A DNA stretch of 64,000 nucleotides from Symsagittifera roscoffensis (Eukaryota; Xenacoelomorpha; Acoela; Convolutidae), in NCBI RefSeq assembly GCF_963678635.1, contig NC_087071.1, forward strand, positions 24,442,013 through 24,506,012, given 5' to 3'. The notes below the pieces were generated by a model that saw only the letters and a program-made list of their open reading frames with translations, was not told the DNA's origin and did no database searches. Shown here one piece after another: positions 11,479 to 22,402 of this stretch (position 1 is the first letter of the stretch; each line of letters starts with the position of its first letter). The position numbers were made by a program, and so were the translations under genes.

Positions 11479-12712
11479 TTATCGGTGATGAATCAGTTCA
11501 TTGACAAGAAGCGGGTCCGGGTCGCTTTTGAACGTCTCAACAATAGCTGCAGCATTTCCCATTTGCACTGTTACTCCCAAACGTTGTCTTCTCTCCTGTG
11601 GCAAGAAATATCTGTCTATCCAAGTCATTAACAAAGTCGAGGGTGCTAGGGCTGAGTCCACCTAATGTCTCTTCTGCAAATGGATAGAAGAAGTGTGTCT
11701 GTGATATGGCCGAGTATTTACTGACTTTTCGAGACTCGGCAAGTTCAGCGACACATGGACCAGTAGTAGCTGCTTGGGTGGAATATGAGGCGACTAGGTG
11801 ATGCACGCAGGTGAAATCTCACGCCATGGGGCGACCCAAGCGCCAGGGCATCAGGGTAACGCCATCTGGCCTTTTGTTGTCGTCTCGGAACATACCTGCT
11901 GGTTCCAATTCTGCTGGAATAAGAGCACTCTGCAGGGATTTGTGGATAATTTCGTTGCCGAGGTGGTGCCTAGCATGGCAACTCCGACTGCGAAGACAGA
12001 CAAACGCGTGTGACCCGTCCGCTTCAACCTTGGCGCCACACCAACAGGTGTTTGAGGAGCAAATTGTTGCACCTAGTCTGTAGCTAACGGCGATTCTCAG
12101 CTGCTCGTCTGACATATGCAAACCTAGAGTTCTCGAGGGCATAGCGTTGAGCCAGTCGCTCGCTTCTGTACAACCAGCTCCATGAAGTCATTGGCTGTGG
12201 CTTCCTGAAGAAACTGGCTAACTTGTTTTTCCGTGATTTCGTCGTATATTTCGCGCTGTTTAAAAGATTGCGGGGAGCTCCATCTGCTGTGAAAGCATCA
12301 AAGCTAGTAAGGGCGTCCGTTATTATGTCAGTTTGGGAAAAAGCATAGACCTGCTGTGCTAGATCTTCGACTGAAAGGAAAGACGAGAGGTACGAAACGA
12401 CAGCCAGTTTAGTAGGAGGAAAGATACCAAGGCCTCCAGAACGGGCTGGTAGTGAAGCTTGCTGCCACACAGCAACATCTATCTTGATGTTTATGGTGTT
12501 TTCCAGAACAGTGATAATTGTGTTCTCAAGCGTGAGAAGGAGGTCAGTTCTCCGATAGACTTCTGATGTTCGAAAGAAGTACATCAGCTTAGGAATGAGA
12601 AAACAATTCTTCAGCAGGAATAAAGCACAGTGAGAGGATACGTGTTTCAGCCGCTTTTTCATCAGAAGGATGGCTTTCAGCTTCTGGTTGAAAATCGTTC
12701 CAATCAAGAAGT
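11479..12712 (-). pseudogene. Degenerate LINE polyprotein C-terminus (post-RT region, zinc knuckle, RPD motif)
   Basis: Remnant of the C-terminal part of a LINE ORF, reading right to left. The first segment (12712 to about 12270) has the post-RT motif WQQASLPARSGGLGI at 12423-12467, typical of the region after the RT palm and thumb. The frame then shifts near 12270 (continuing as KQREIYDEITEK) and again near 12170 into a frame running DWLNAMPSRTLGL. That frame carries a knuckle C-x-C-x9-H-x3-C (11996-12046), followed by RHH and then KRPDG (near 11864-11875). A TGA at 11819-11821 interrupts it directly before DFTC, probably from a TGG Trp codon. After reading through YSAISQTHFFYPFAEETLG, another frameshift near 11595 leads to QRLGVTVQMGNAAAIVETF, with a stop at 11479. 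At least three frameshifts and one nonsense codon make it non-functional. The order knuckle, R-H, RPD, D resembles restriction-like endonucleases of R2-type elements, but that assignment is inference. No RT catalytic box is present because the element is truncated. Confidence 0.87.
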
Positions 12713-12716
12713 ACTT
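12713..12716. repeat. Target-site duplication, right copy (ACTT)
   Basis: Right-hand partner of ACTT at 11299-11302. From 12717 the satellite continues with CATTCTTTTCGCGACCGATTCC, the expected next part of the interrupted monomer apart from one missing base in GCGAACC. Confidence 0.6.
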
Positions 12717-15700
12717 CATTCTTTTCGCGACCGATTCCGCGTTTGAGATAACTTGAACTAATTAAAATTCAGAGCTTGACTAGCTTGCTTGATAAAATCA
12801 AACTTTTCGCAAAACGATTAAGTCCATCAGGTAAACTGAAATATCTCAAATTTTCAAAGCTTGAACAGCCATCTTACAAAGTTCAACCTTTTTGCGGACC
12901 GATTCCTTCTATGAAATAACTTCTTATATTTCAAAGTTTCAAAGCTCCAAAAGTTAGCTTACAAAATTACACTTTTTTGTTAACCGATTCTGCCATTTAC
13001 ATAACTTGCAATTTTTTAAAGTTTGGTAATTAGTATTGATTGCTAAAAATTGCACCTTTTTTGCAAACCGTTTTCATTTTTTTACGAAACCATTCCGCGT
13101 ATGAGATAACTTGAACTATTCAAGATTCAGAGCTTGACTAGCTTGTTTGAAAAATTCAAACTTTTCGCAAAACGATTCCGCTATCAGGTAAATTGAAATA
13201 ACTCAAAGTTTCAAAGCTTGAAAAGCCATCTTACAAAGTTCAATCTTTTTGCGGACCGATTCCTTCTATGAAATAACTTGTTATATGTTAAAGTTTCAAA
13301 GCTCCAATAGCTAGCTTAAAAATATTATATTTTTGCTAAGCGATTCTGTCATTCATAAAAATTGGAACTTTTCGAAGTTTTGTAGCTCAAATTGAATGCT
13401 GAAAAATCTCAGCCTTTTTGCAAACCGTTTTCGTCTTTGAAAAAACTTGAAAGAATTCAAATTTTCGAAACTCGAATAGCTGGCTTAAATACTCCATTCT
13501 TTTTGCGAACCAATTCCGCGTATGAGATAACTTGAGCTATCTAAGAGTCAGAGCTCGACAAGCTTGCTTGAAAAAATCAACAACTTCAGGAACGGAACTA
13601 TTCTAGGAAAAAATTGTTGTAGTTCGAAGTTTTAACGATCCAAAAGCTAGCTAAAAAGAATTACACTTTTTTATTAACCGATTCTGTCATTTGTAAAACT
13701 TCGAACTTTTCAAAGTTTGATAGCTCGAATTGATTGCCGGAAAATCTCAACTTTTTCGCAAACCTTTTTCATCTTTGAAGAAACTTGAAAGAAATCAAAC
13801 TTTCAGAGCTGGAATGTTTTGCTTAAATACTCCATTCTTTTTGCGAACCGATTCCGCGTATGAGATAACTTGAACTATTTAAGATTCAGAGCTTCACTAG
13901 CGTGCTTGACAAATGCAACACTTTATGAACGGAATTATTCTATGAAATAATTTGTTATACTTCAAAGTTTCGAAGCTCTTATAGCTAGCTTTAAAAAATT
14001 AAATTTTATGTGAACCGATTCTGTCATTTGTAAAACTTAGAACTTTTCGAAGTTTCGTAGCTCGAATTGATTGCTGAAAAATCTCAGCTTTTTTTTCGCA
14101 AACCTTTTTTGTCTTTGGAGAAACTTGAAAGAATTCAAACTTTCAAAGCTCGAATAGCTTGCTTAAATACTATTTTCTTTTTGCGAACCGATTCCGCGTA
14201 TGAGAAAACTTGAACTATTTAAGTTTCAGAGCTGGACTAGCTTGCCTCAAAAATTAAACACTTTCACGAACGGAATTATTCTATGAAATAACTTGCTTTA
14301 TTTCAAAGTTTCAAAGCTCCAATAGCTAGCTTAAAAAGTTTCAGCTTTTTCGCAAACCGTTTTCATCTTTGAGGAAACTTGAAAGAAATCAAACTTTCAG
14401 AGCTCAAATATCTTGCTTAGTTACTCCATTCTTTTTGAGAAACGATTCCGCGTATAAGATAACTTGAGCTACTTAAGAGTCAGAGCTTGACTAGCTTGCT
14501 TGAAATTTCAACATTTTCACGAACGGAATTATTCTATTAAATAACTTGTTGTATTTCGATGTTTCAAAGCTCCAAAAACTAGCTTATAAAATACACTTTT
14601 TTGCTAACCGATTCTGTCATTTATATAACTTGGAATTTTTCAAAGTTTCGAGGCTTGAATTGATTGCCAAAAAACCTCAGCTTTTTTGCAAACAGTTTTT
14701 ATCTTTGAAGAAACTTGAAAAAAAAATCAAACTTTCAGAGCCCCAATGGCTTGCTTAAATACTCCATTCTTTTCGCAAACCAAACTATTTAAGATTCAGA
14801 ACTTGACTAGTTTGCTTGAAAAATTCAACATTTTCACGAACGGAATTATTCTATGAAATAAGTTGTTGTAATTCAAAGTTTCAAAGCTCCACTAGCTATC
14901 TTTAAAAAATTATATTTTTTGCCAACTGAATCTGTCATTTGTAAAACATGGAATTTTTCAAAGTTTCCTAGCTCGAATTGATTGCTGAATTTTCTCAGCT
15001 TTTTCACAAACCGTTTTCGTCTTTGAAGAAACTTGAAAGAATTCAAACTTTTGAAGCTCAAATAGTTTGCTTAAAAGATTCATTCTTTTCGCGAAACCCA
15101 TTCCGCTTCGGAAAAAACCTAATTTTTTTTCAGATTCAAAGCTTGATTAGACTACAAACAAAACTTGAAAAATTCACAATTCGTTCCGTATATGGAATTG
15201 CATGATATACTTCAAAGTTTCATAGCTCAAAAAGGATGCGTAAAAACCTCAACCCTTTCACGAACCGATTTCTTTTTTGAAGTAACTTGAAATTTTTCAA
15301 ATTTTCGAAAACCCAATAGCTTGCTTAGAAAATTCAGTTTTTTGCTAACAGATTACTCTATGAACCTCGAAAATATTCGACGTTTAAAAGCTCGAACAGC
15401 TTGCTAAACGATTTTAAACTTTTTGTGAACCGATTCTGTCAATTAGATAACTTGAAAGATTTCAAAGTTTCGTAGCTCAAATTGATAGCTGAAAAACTTC
15501 AGCTTTTTCGCAAACCGTTTTCGTCTTTAAAGAAAATTGAAAGAATTCAAACTTTCAAAGCTCGAATAGCTTGCTTAAAAACTCCATTCTCTTTGCAAAA
15601 GGATTCCGCGTATGAGATTACTTGGACTATTTAAGATTCAGAGTTTCACTAGCGTGCTTGACAAATGCAACACTTTCACGAACGGAATTATTCTATGAAA

Positions 15701-16631
15701 TAGTTTGTTATACTTCAAAGTTTCGAAGCTCCAATAGCTAGCTTTAAGAAATTAAATTTTTGGTGAACCGATTCTGTCATTTGTAAAACTTGGAACTTTT
15801 CAAAGTTTCGTAGCTCGAATTGATTGCTGAAAAATCTCAGCTTTTTTTTCGCAAACCTTTTTTGTCTTTGGAAGCTCGAATAGCTTGCTTAAAAACTCCA
15901 TTCTCTTTGCAAAAGGATTCCGCGTATGAGATTACTTGGACTATTTAAGTTTCAGAGCTGGACTAGCTTGCCTGAAAAATTCAACACTTTCACGAACGGA
16001 ACTATTCTATGAAATAACTTACTATATTTCAAAGCTTCAAAGCTCCAATAGCTAGCTTAAAAAGTTTCAGCTTTTTCGCAAACCGTTTTCATCTTTGAGG
16101 AAACTTGAAAGAAATCAAACTTTCAGAGCTCAAATATCTTGCTCAGTTACTCCATTCTTTTTGAGAAACGATTCCGCGTATGAGATAACTTGAGCTACTT
16201 AAGAGTCAGAGCTTGACTAGCTTGCTTGAAATTTCAACATTTTCACGAACGGAATTATTCTATTAAATAACCAGTTGTATTTCGATGTTTCAAAGCTCCA
16301 AAAACTAGCTAAAAAAATACACTTTTTTGCTAACCGATTCTGTCCTTTATATAACTTGGAATTTTTCAAAGTTTCGAGGCTTGAATTGATTGCCGAAAAA
16401 TCTCAGCTTTTTTGCAAACAGTTTTTATCTTTGAAGAAACTTGAAAAAAAAAATCAAACTTTCAGAGCCCCAATGGCTTGCTTAAACACTCCATTCTTTT
16501 TGCGAACCGATTCCGCGTATGAGATAACTTGAACTATTTAAGTTTTAGAGCTGGACTAGCTTGCCTGAAAAATTCAACACTTTCACGAACGGAATTATTC
16601 TATGAAAAAACTTACTATATTTCAAAGTTTC
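12713..16631 (+). repeat. Four-monomer satellite HOR region with large duplications
   Basis: Forward monomers in a repeating a-b-c-d order (openings AGCTAGCTTAAAAA, TGCTGAAAAATCTC, GCTTGCTTAAATACTCC, GCTTGCTTGAAAAATTC), period about 340 bp but diverged. A larger duplication links 13870-14760 with about 15620-16500. Its offset falls from about 1752 to about 1726 bp because the second copy has a 35-40 bp deletion near 15870, where GTCTTTGG joins AAGCTCGAATAG directly. A further partial copy starts near 16530. At 14780 a monomer lacks about 25 bp of its core (CGCAAACCAAACTATTTAAG). Confidence 0.82.
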
Positions 16632-19506
16632 AAAGCTCCAATAGCTAGCTTAAAAAGTTTCAGCTTTTTCGCAAACCGTTTTCATCTTTGAGGAAACTTG
16701 AAAGAAATCAAACTTTCAGAGCTCGAATATCTTGCTTAGTTACTCCATTCTTTTTGAGAAACGATTCCGCGTATGAGATAACTTGAGCTACTTAAGAGTC
16801 AGAGCTTGACTAGCTTGCTTGAAATTTCAACATTTTCACGAACGGAATTATTCTATTAAATAACCAGTTGTATTTCGATGTTTCAAAGCTCCAAAAACTA
16901 GCTTAAAAAATACACTTTTTTGCTAACCGATTCTGTCATTTATATAACTTCGAATTTTTCAAAGTTTCGTAGCTCGAATTGATTGCTGAAAAATCTCAAC
17001 TTTTTCGCAAACCGTTTTCGTCTTTGAAGCAAATTGAAAGATTTCAAACTTTCAAAGCTCGAATAGCATGCTTTAACACTCCATCCTTTTTGCGAACCGA
17101 TTCCTTGTATGAGATGACTCGAAACATTTAAGATTCAGAGCTTGATTAGCTTGCTTAAAAACTTCAAACTTTTCGCAAAGAGATTCACGAACCGATTTCT
17201 TTTTTGAAATAACTTGAAATTTTTCAAATTTTCGAAAACCCAGTAGCTTGCTTAGAAAATTCATCTTTTTTGCTAACAGATTCACTCTATGACATACCTC
17301 GAAAATATTCGACGTTTAAAAGCTCGAACAGCTTGCTAAACGAATTTAACCCTTTTGTGAACCGATTCTGTCAATTAGATAACTTGAAACATTTCAAAGT
17401 TTCGTAGCTCAAATTGATAGCTGAAAAATCTCAGCTTTTTCGCAAGCCGTTTTCGTCTTTGAAGAAAAGTGAAAGAATTCAAACTTTCAAATTTCGAATA
17501 GCTTGCTTAAAAACTCCATTCTCTTTGCAAACGGATTCCGCGTGTGAGATTATTTGAACTAGTTAAGATGCAGGGCTTGACTAGCTTGCATGAAAAATTC
17601 AACACTTTCACGAACGATATTTCCTTGAATTAACTTGTATAATTCGAAGTTTCAAAGCTCAAAAGGATGCGTAAAAATTTCAACCCTTTCACGAACCAAT
17701 TTCTTCTAAAAAATAAATTGAATTATTGAAAAATATTCTAAACTCCAATAGCTCCAATATAATTTTTGCTAACCGATTCTGTCATTTAATAACTTGAAAC
17801 ATTTGCAACTTGAAAAATTCGTAGCTCAAATTGATAGCTGAAAAATCTCAGCATTTTTGCAATCCGTATTCGTCTTCGAAGAAAATTGAAAGAATTCGAA
17901 CTTTCAAAGCTCGAATAGCTTGCTCAAAAACTCCATTCTTTTTGCGAACTGATTCCACGTATGAGATAAATTGAACTATTTAAGATTCAGGGCTTGACTA
18001 ACTTGCTTGAAAAAGTCAACATTTTCACGAACGGAATTTTTCTATGAAATAACTTGTTGTATTTCAAAGTTGTTGAACGGAATTTTTCTATGAAATAACT
18101 TGTTGTATTTCAAAGTTTCAAAGCTCCACCAGCTATCTTTAAAAAATTATATTTTTTGCTAACTGATTCTGTCATTTGTAAAACTTGAAAATTTCAAAGT
18201 TTCAAAGCTCCAATAGCTAGTTTAAAAAGTTTCAGCTTTTTCGCAAACCGTTTTCATCTTTGAGGAAACTTGAAAGAAATCAAACTTTCAGAGCTCGAAT
18301 ATCTTGCTTAGTTACTCCATTCTTTTTGAGAAACGATTCCGCGTATGAGATAACTTGAGCTACTTAAGAGTCAGAGCTTGACTAGCTTGCTTGAAATTTC
18401 AACATTTTCACGAACGGAATTATTCTATTAAATAACCAGTTGTATTTCGATGTTTCAAAGCTCCAAAAACTAGCTTAAAAAATACACTTTTTTGCTAACC
18501 GATTCTGTCATTTATATAACTTCGAATTTTTCAAAGTTTCGTAGCTCGAATTGATTGCTGAAAAATCTCAACTTTTTCGCAAACCGTTTTCGTCTTTGAA
18601 GCAAATTGAAAGATTTCAAACTTTCAAAGCTCGAATAGCATGCTTTAACACTCCATCCTTTTTGCGAACCGATTCCTTGTATGAGATGACTCGAAACATT
18701 TAAGATTCAGAGCTTGATTAGCTTGCTTAAAAACTTCAAACTTTTCGCAAAGAGATTCACGAACCGATTTCTTTTTTGAAATAACTTGAAATTTTTCAAA
18801 TTTTCGAAAACCCAGTAGCTTGCTTAGAAAATTCATCTTTTTTGCTAACAGATTCACTCTATGACATACCTCGAAAATATTCGACGTTTAAAAGCTCGAA
18901 CAGCTTGCTAAACGAATTTAACCCTTTTGTGAACCGATTCTGTCAATTAGATAACTTGAAACATTTCAAAGTTTCGTAGCTCAAATTGATAGCTGAAAAA
19001 TCTCAGCTTTTTCGCAAGCCGTTTTCGTCTTTGAAGAAAAGTGAAAGAATTCAAACTTTCAAATTTCGAATAGCTTGCTTAAAAACTCCATTCTCTTTGC
19101 AAACGGATTCCGCGTGTGAGATTATTTGAACTAGTTAAGATGCAGGGCTTGACTAGCTTGCATGAAAAATTCAACACTTTCACGAACGATATTTCCTTGA
19201 ATTAACTTGTATAATTCGAAGTTTCAAAGCTCAAAAGGATGCGTAAAAATTTCAACCCTTTCACGAACCAATTTCTTCTAAAAAATAAATTGAATTATTG
19301 AAAAATATTCTAAACTCCAATAGCTCCAATATAATTTTTGCTAACCGATTCTGTCATTTAATAACTTGAAACATTTGCAACTTGAAAAATTCGTAGCTCA
19401 AATTGATAGCTGAAAAATCTCAGCATTTTTGCAATCCGTATTCGTCTTGAAGAAAATTGAAAGAATTCGAACTTTCAAAGCTCGAATAGCTTGCTCAAAA
19501 ACTCCA
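16632..19506 (+). repeat. 1572-bp tandem duplication of satellite
   Basis: Sequence from about 16632 to 17935 recurs almost base for base at 18204-19506 (offset 1572). Shared oddities include the CTTTTCGCAAAGAGATTCACG junction (17170 and 18742) and the truncated CCAATAGCTCCAATATAATT monomer (17745 and 19318). One difference is a missing C in GTCTTCGAAG near 19446. The unit contains monomer types of the six-mer HOR as well as the four-mer. Confidence 0.9.
18031..18122 (+). repeat. 46-bp minisatellite duplication inside a monomer (copy set 1)
   Basis: The segment ACGGAATTTTTCTATG through TTTCAAAGTTGTTGA repeats twice at a 46-bp spacing (ACGG at 18031 and 18077). This partial monomer duplication is about half the normal 84-bp unit. 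The same structure with the same flanks occurs at 22311, so it was copied as a block. Confidence 0.88.
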
Positions 19507-21530
19507 TTCGTTTTGCGAATCGATTTTGCGTATGAGATAAATTGAACTATTTAAGATTCAGAGCTTGACTAGCTTGCTTGAAAAATTCAACACTTTCACG
19601 AACAGTATTTCCTTGAAATACTTGTTATATTTCAAAGATTCAAAGCTCAAAAGGATGCGTGAACTTTCAACCATTTCACGAACCAATTCCTTCTATAAAA
19701 TAATTTGAATTGTTTAACAATTTTCTAAACTCCAATAGTGTGCTTAAAAAATCCAACATTTTTGCTAACAGATTCAATCTATGACATATCTTGAAAATAT
19801 TCGAAGTTTAAAAGCTCGAACAGCTTGCTAAACTAATTCAACCCTTTTGCGAACCGGATCTGTCATTTATATAACTTGAAAAGTTTCAAAATTTTGTAGC
19901 TCAAATTGATAGCTGAAAAATCTCAGCTTTTTCGCAATCCGTATTCGTCTTCGAAGAAAATTGAAAGAATTCGAATTTTCAAAGCTCGAATAGCTTGCTC
20001 AAAAACTCCATTCGTTTTGCGAATCGATTTTGCGTATGAGATAAATTGAACTATTTAAGATTCAGAGCTTGACTAGCTTGCTTGAAAAATTCAACACTTT
20101 CACGAACAGTATTTCCTTGAAATACTTGTTATATTTCAAAGATTCAAAGCTCAAAAGGATGCGTGAACATTTCAACCATTTCACGAACCAATTCCTTCTA
20201 TAAAATAATTTGAATTGTTTAACAATTTTCTAAACTCCAATAGTGTGCTTAAAAAATCCAACATTTTTGCTAACAGATTCAATCTATGACATATCTTGAA
20301 AATATTCGAAGTTTAAAAGCTCGAACAGCTTGCTAAACTAATTCAACCCTTTTGCGAACTGGATCTGTCATTTATATAACTTGAAAAGTTTCAAAATTTT
20401 GTAGCTCAAATTGATAGCTGAAAAATCTCAGCTTTTTCGCAATCCGTATTCGTCTTCGAAGAAAATTGAAAGAATTCGAATTTTCAAAGCTCGAATAGCT
20501 TGCTCAAAAACCCCATTCGTTTTGCGAATCGATTCCGCGGATGAGATAAATTGAAATATTTAAGATTCAGAGCTTGACTAGCTTGCTTGAAAAATTCAAC
20601 ACTTTCACGAACAGTATTTCCTTGAAAAAACTTGTTATGTTTCAAAGATTCAAAGCTCAAAAGGATGCGTAAAAATTCCAACCATTTCACGAACCAATTC
20701 CTTCTATAAAATAATTTGAATTGTTAAAAAATTTTCTAAACTCCAATAGTGTGCTTAAAAAATCCAACTTTTTTGCTAACAGATTCAATCTATGACATAC
20801 CTTGAAAATATTCGAAGTTTAAAAGCTCGAACAGCTTGCTAAACTAATTCAACCCTTTTGCGAACCGATTCTGTCATTTATATAACTTGAAAAGTTTCAA
20901 AATTTCGTAGCTCAAATTGATAGCTGAAAAATCTCAGCTTTTTCGCAATCTGTATTCGTCTTCGAAGAAAATTGAAAGAATTCAAATTTTCAAAGCTCGA
21001 ATAGCTTGCTCAAAAACCCCATTCGTTTTGCGAATCGATTCCGCGGATGAGATAAATTGAAATATTTAAGATTCAGAGCTTGACTAGCTTGCTTGAAAAA
21101 TTCAACACTTTCACGAACAGTATTTCCTTGAAATAACTTGTTATGTTTCAAAGATTCAAAGCTCAAAAGGATGCGTAAAAATTTCAACCATTTCACGAAC
21201 CAATTCCTTCTATAAAATAATTTGAATTGTTTAAAAATTCTCTAAACTCCAATAGTGTGCTTAAAAAATCCAACTTTTTTGCTAACAGATTCAATCTATG
21301 ACATACCTTGAAAATATTCGAAGTTTAAAAGCTCGAACAGCTTGCTAAACTAATTCAACCCTTTTGCGAACCGATTCTGTCAATTAGATAACTTGAAATA
21401 TTTCAAAGTTTCGTAGCTCAAATTGATAGCTGAAAACTCTCAGCATTTTTGCAATCCGTATATGTCTTAGAAGAAAATTGAAAAAATTCAACTTTCAGAG
21501 CTCGAATAGCTTGCTCAAAAACTCCATTCG
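19505..21530 (+). repeat. Second 505-bp six-monomer HOR array, four copies
   Basis: The landmark CATTCGTTTTGCGAATCGAT occurs at 19505, 20009, 20514, 21020 and 21525 (spacings 504, 505, 506, 505). Each unit has six monomers, corresponding in order to types c, d, e (AAAAGGATGCGT), f (AGTGTGCTTAAAAAATCC), a (GCTTGCTAAACTAATTC) and b (TAGCTGAAAAATCTC). This is the same cyclic order as the 1325-3335 array, although the sequences have diverged. Confidence 0.92.
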
Positions 21531-21621
21531 TTTTGCGAATCGATTCCGCGTATGAGATAAATTGAACTATTTAAGATTCAGAGCTTGACTAGCTTGCTTG
21601 AAAAATTCAACAATTTCACGA

Positions 21622-21760
21622 ACAAAATTTTTCTATGAAATAACTTGTTGTATTTCAAAGTTGTTGAACGGAATTTTTCTATAAAATAACTTGTTGTATT
21701 TCAACGTTGTTGAACGGAATTTTTCTATGAAAAAACTTGTTATATTTCAAAGTTTCAAAG
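21622..21760 (+). repeat. 46-bp minisatellite, three tandem units
   Basis: Three successive half-monomer units with starts at 21622, 21668 and 21714, spaced exactly 46 bp. Each contains AATTTTTCTATGAAA or a close variant and TTGTTGAACGG at the junction. This is the longest run of the minisatellite in the window. Confidence 0.88.
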
Positions 21761-22310
21761 CTCAAGATAATGCGTAAAAGTTTCAACCCTTTCACGAACC
21801 AATTCCTTCTATAAACTAATTTGAAAAATTTCGATTTTTCAAATTTTCAAAGCTCAAAATGATGCGTAAAATTTCAACCCTTTCACGAACCAATTCCTTC
21901 TATAAACTAATTTGAAAAGTTTCGAGTTTTCGAAACTCCAATACCTTGCTTAAAAAATTCATCTTTTTTGCTAACAGATTCACTCTATGACTTAACTTGA
22001 AAATGTTCGAAGTTTAAAAGCTCGAACAGCTTGCTAAACTAATTCAACCCTTTTGCAAACCGATTCTGTCAATTAGATAACTTGGAGTATTTCAAAATTT
22101 CGTAGCTCAATTTGATAGCTGAAAACTCTCAGCATTTTCGCAATCCGTATATGTCTTAGAAGAAAATTGAAAAATTTCAACATTCAGAGCTCGAATAGCT
22201 TGCTCAAAAACTCCATTCGTTTTGCGAATCGATTCCGCGTATGAGATAAATTGAACTATTTAAGATTCAGAGCTTGACTAGCTTGCTTGAAAAATTCAAC
22301 ATTTTCACGA

Positions 22311-22402
22311 ACGGAATTTTTCTATGAAATAACTTGTTGTATTTCAAAGTTGTTGAACGGAATTTTTCTATGAAATAACTTGTTGTATTTCAAAGTTTCA
22401 AA
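22311..22402 (+). repeat. 46-bp minisatellite duplication (copy set 3)
   Basis: Two units (ACGG at 22311 and 22357, spacing 46) embedded in flanks matching 18000-18204 almost exactly, including the downstream CTCCACCAGCTATC variant monomer. It shows that a block of about 200 bp was copied between positions 4.3 kb apart. Confidence 0.85.

Larger units (their letters stand above)
11303..12712 (-). mobile_element. 5'-truncated non-LTR retrotransposon (LINE) fragment, 3' end
   Basis: A 1.41-kb segment unlike the surrounding satellite: visibly richer in G+C, without 84-bp periodicity, and with retrotransposon protein similarity on the minus strand. It runs from just downstream of the reverse-transcriptase core (right edge) through the C-terminal part of the polyprotein, then an untranslated region of about 175 bp, and finishes in an A-rich tail on the minus strand (left edge, 11303-11323) containing AATAAA. 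The tetranucleotide ACTT sits at both borders (11299-11302 and 12713-12716). A 5' truncation, A-rich 3' tail and short target duplication are the known marks of target-primed reverse transcription. The family is not certain. The zinc-knuckle and RPD motifs recall lineages with a restriction-like endonuclease (R2-like), but this is inferred from motifs alone. Confidence 0.88.

Noticed and set aside
11798-12083. Plus-strand open frames inside the LINE fragment
   Set aside because: They are antisense shadows of the minus-strand retrotransposon remnant, which has recognisable motifs. The plus-strand translations have none.
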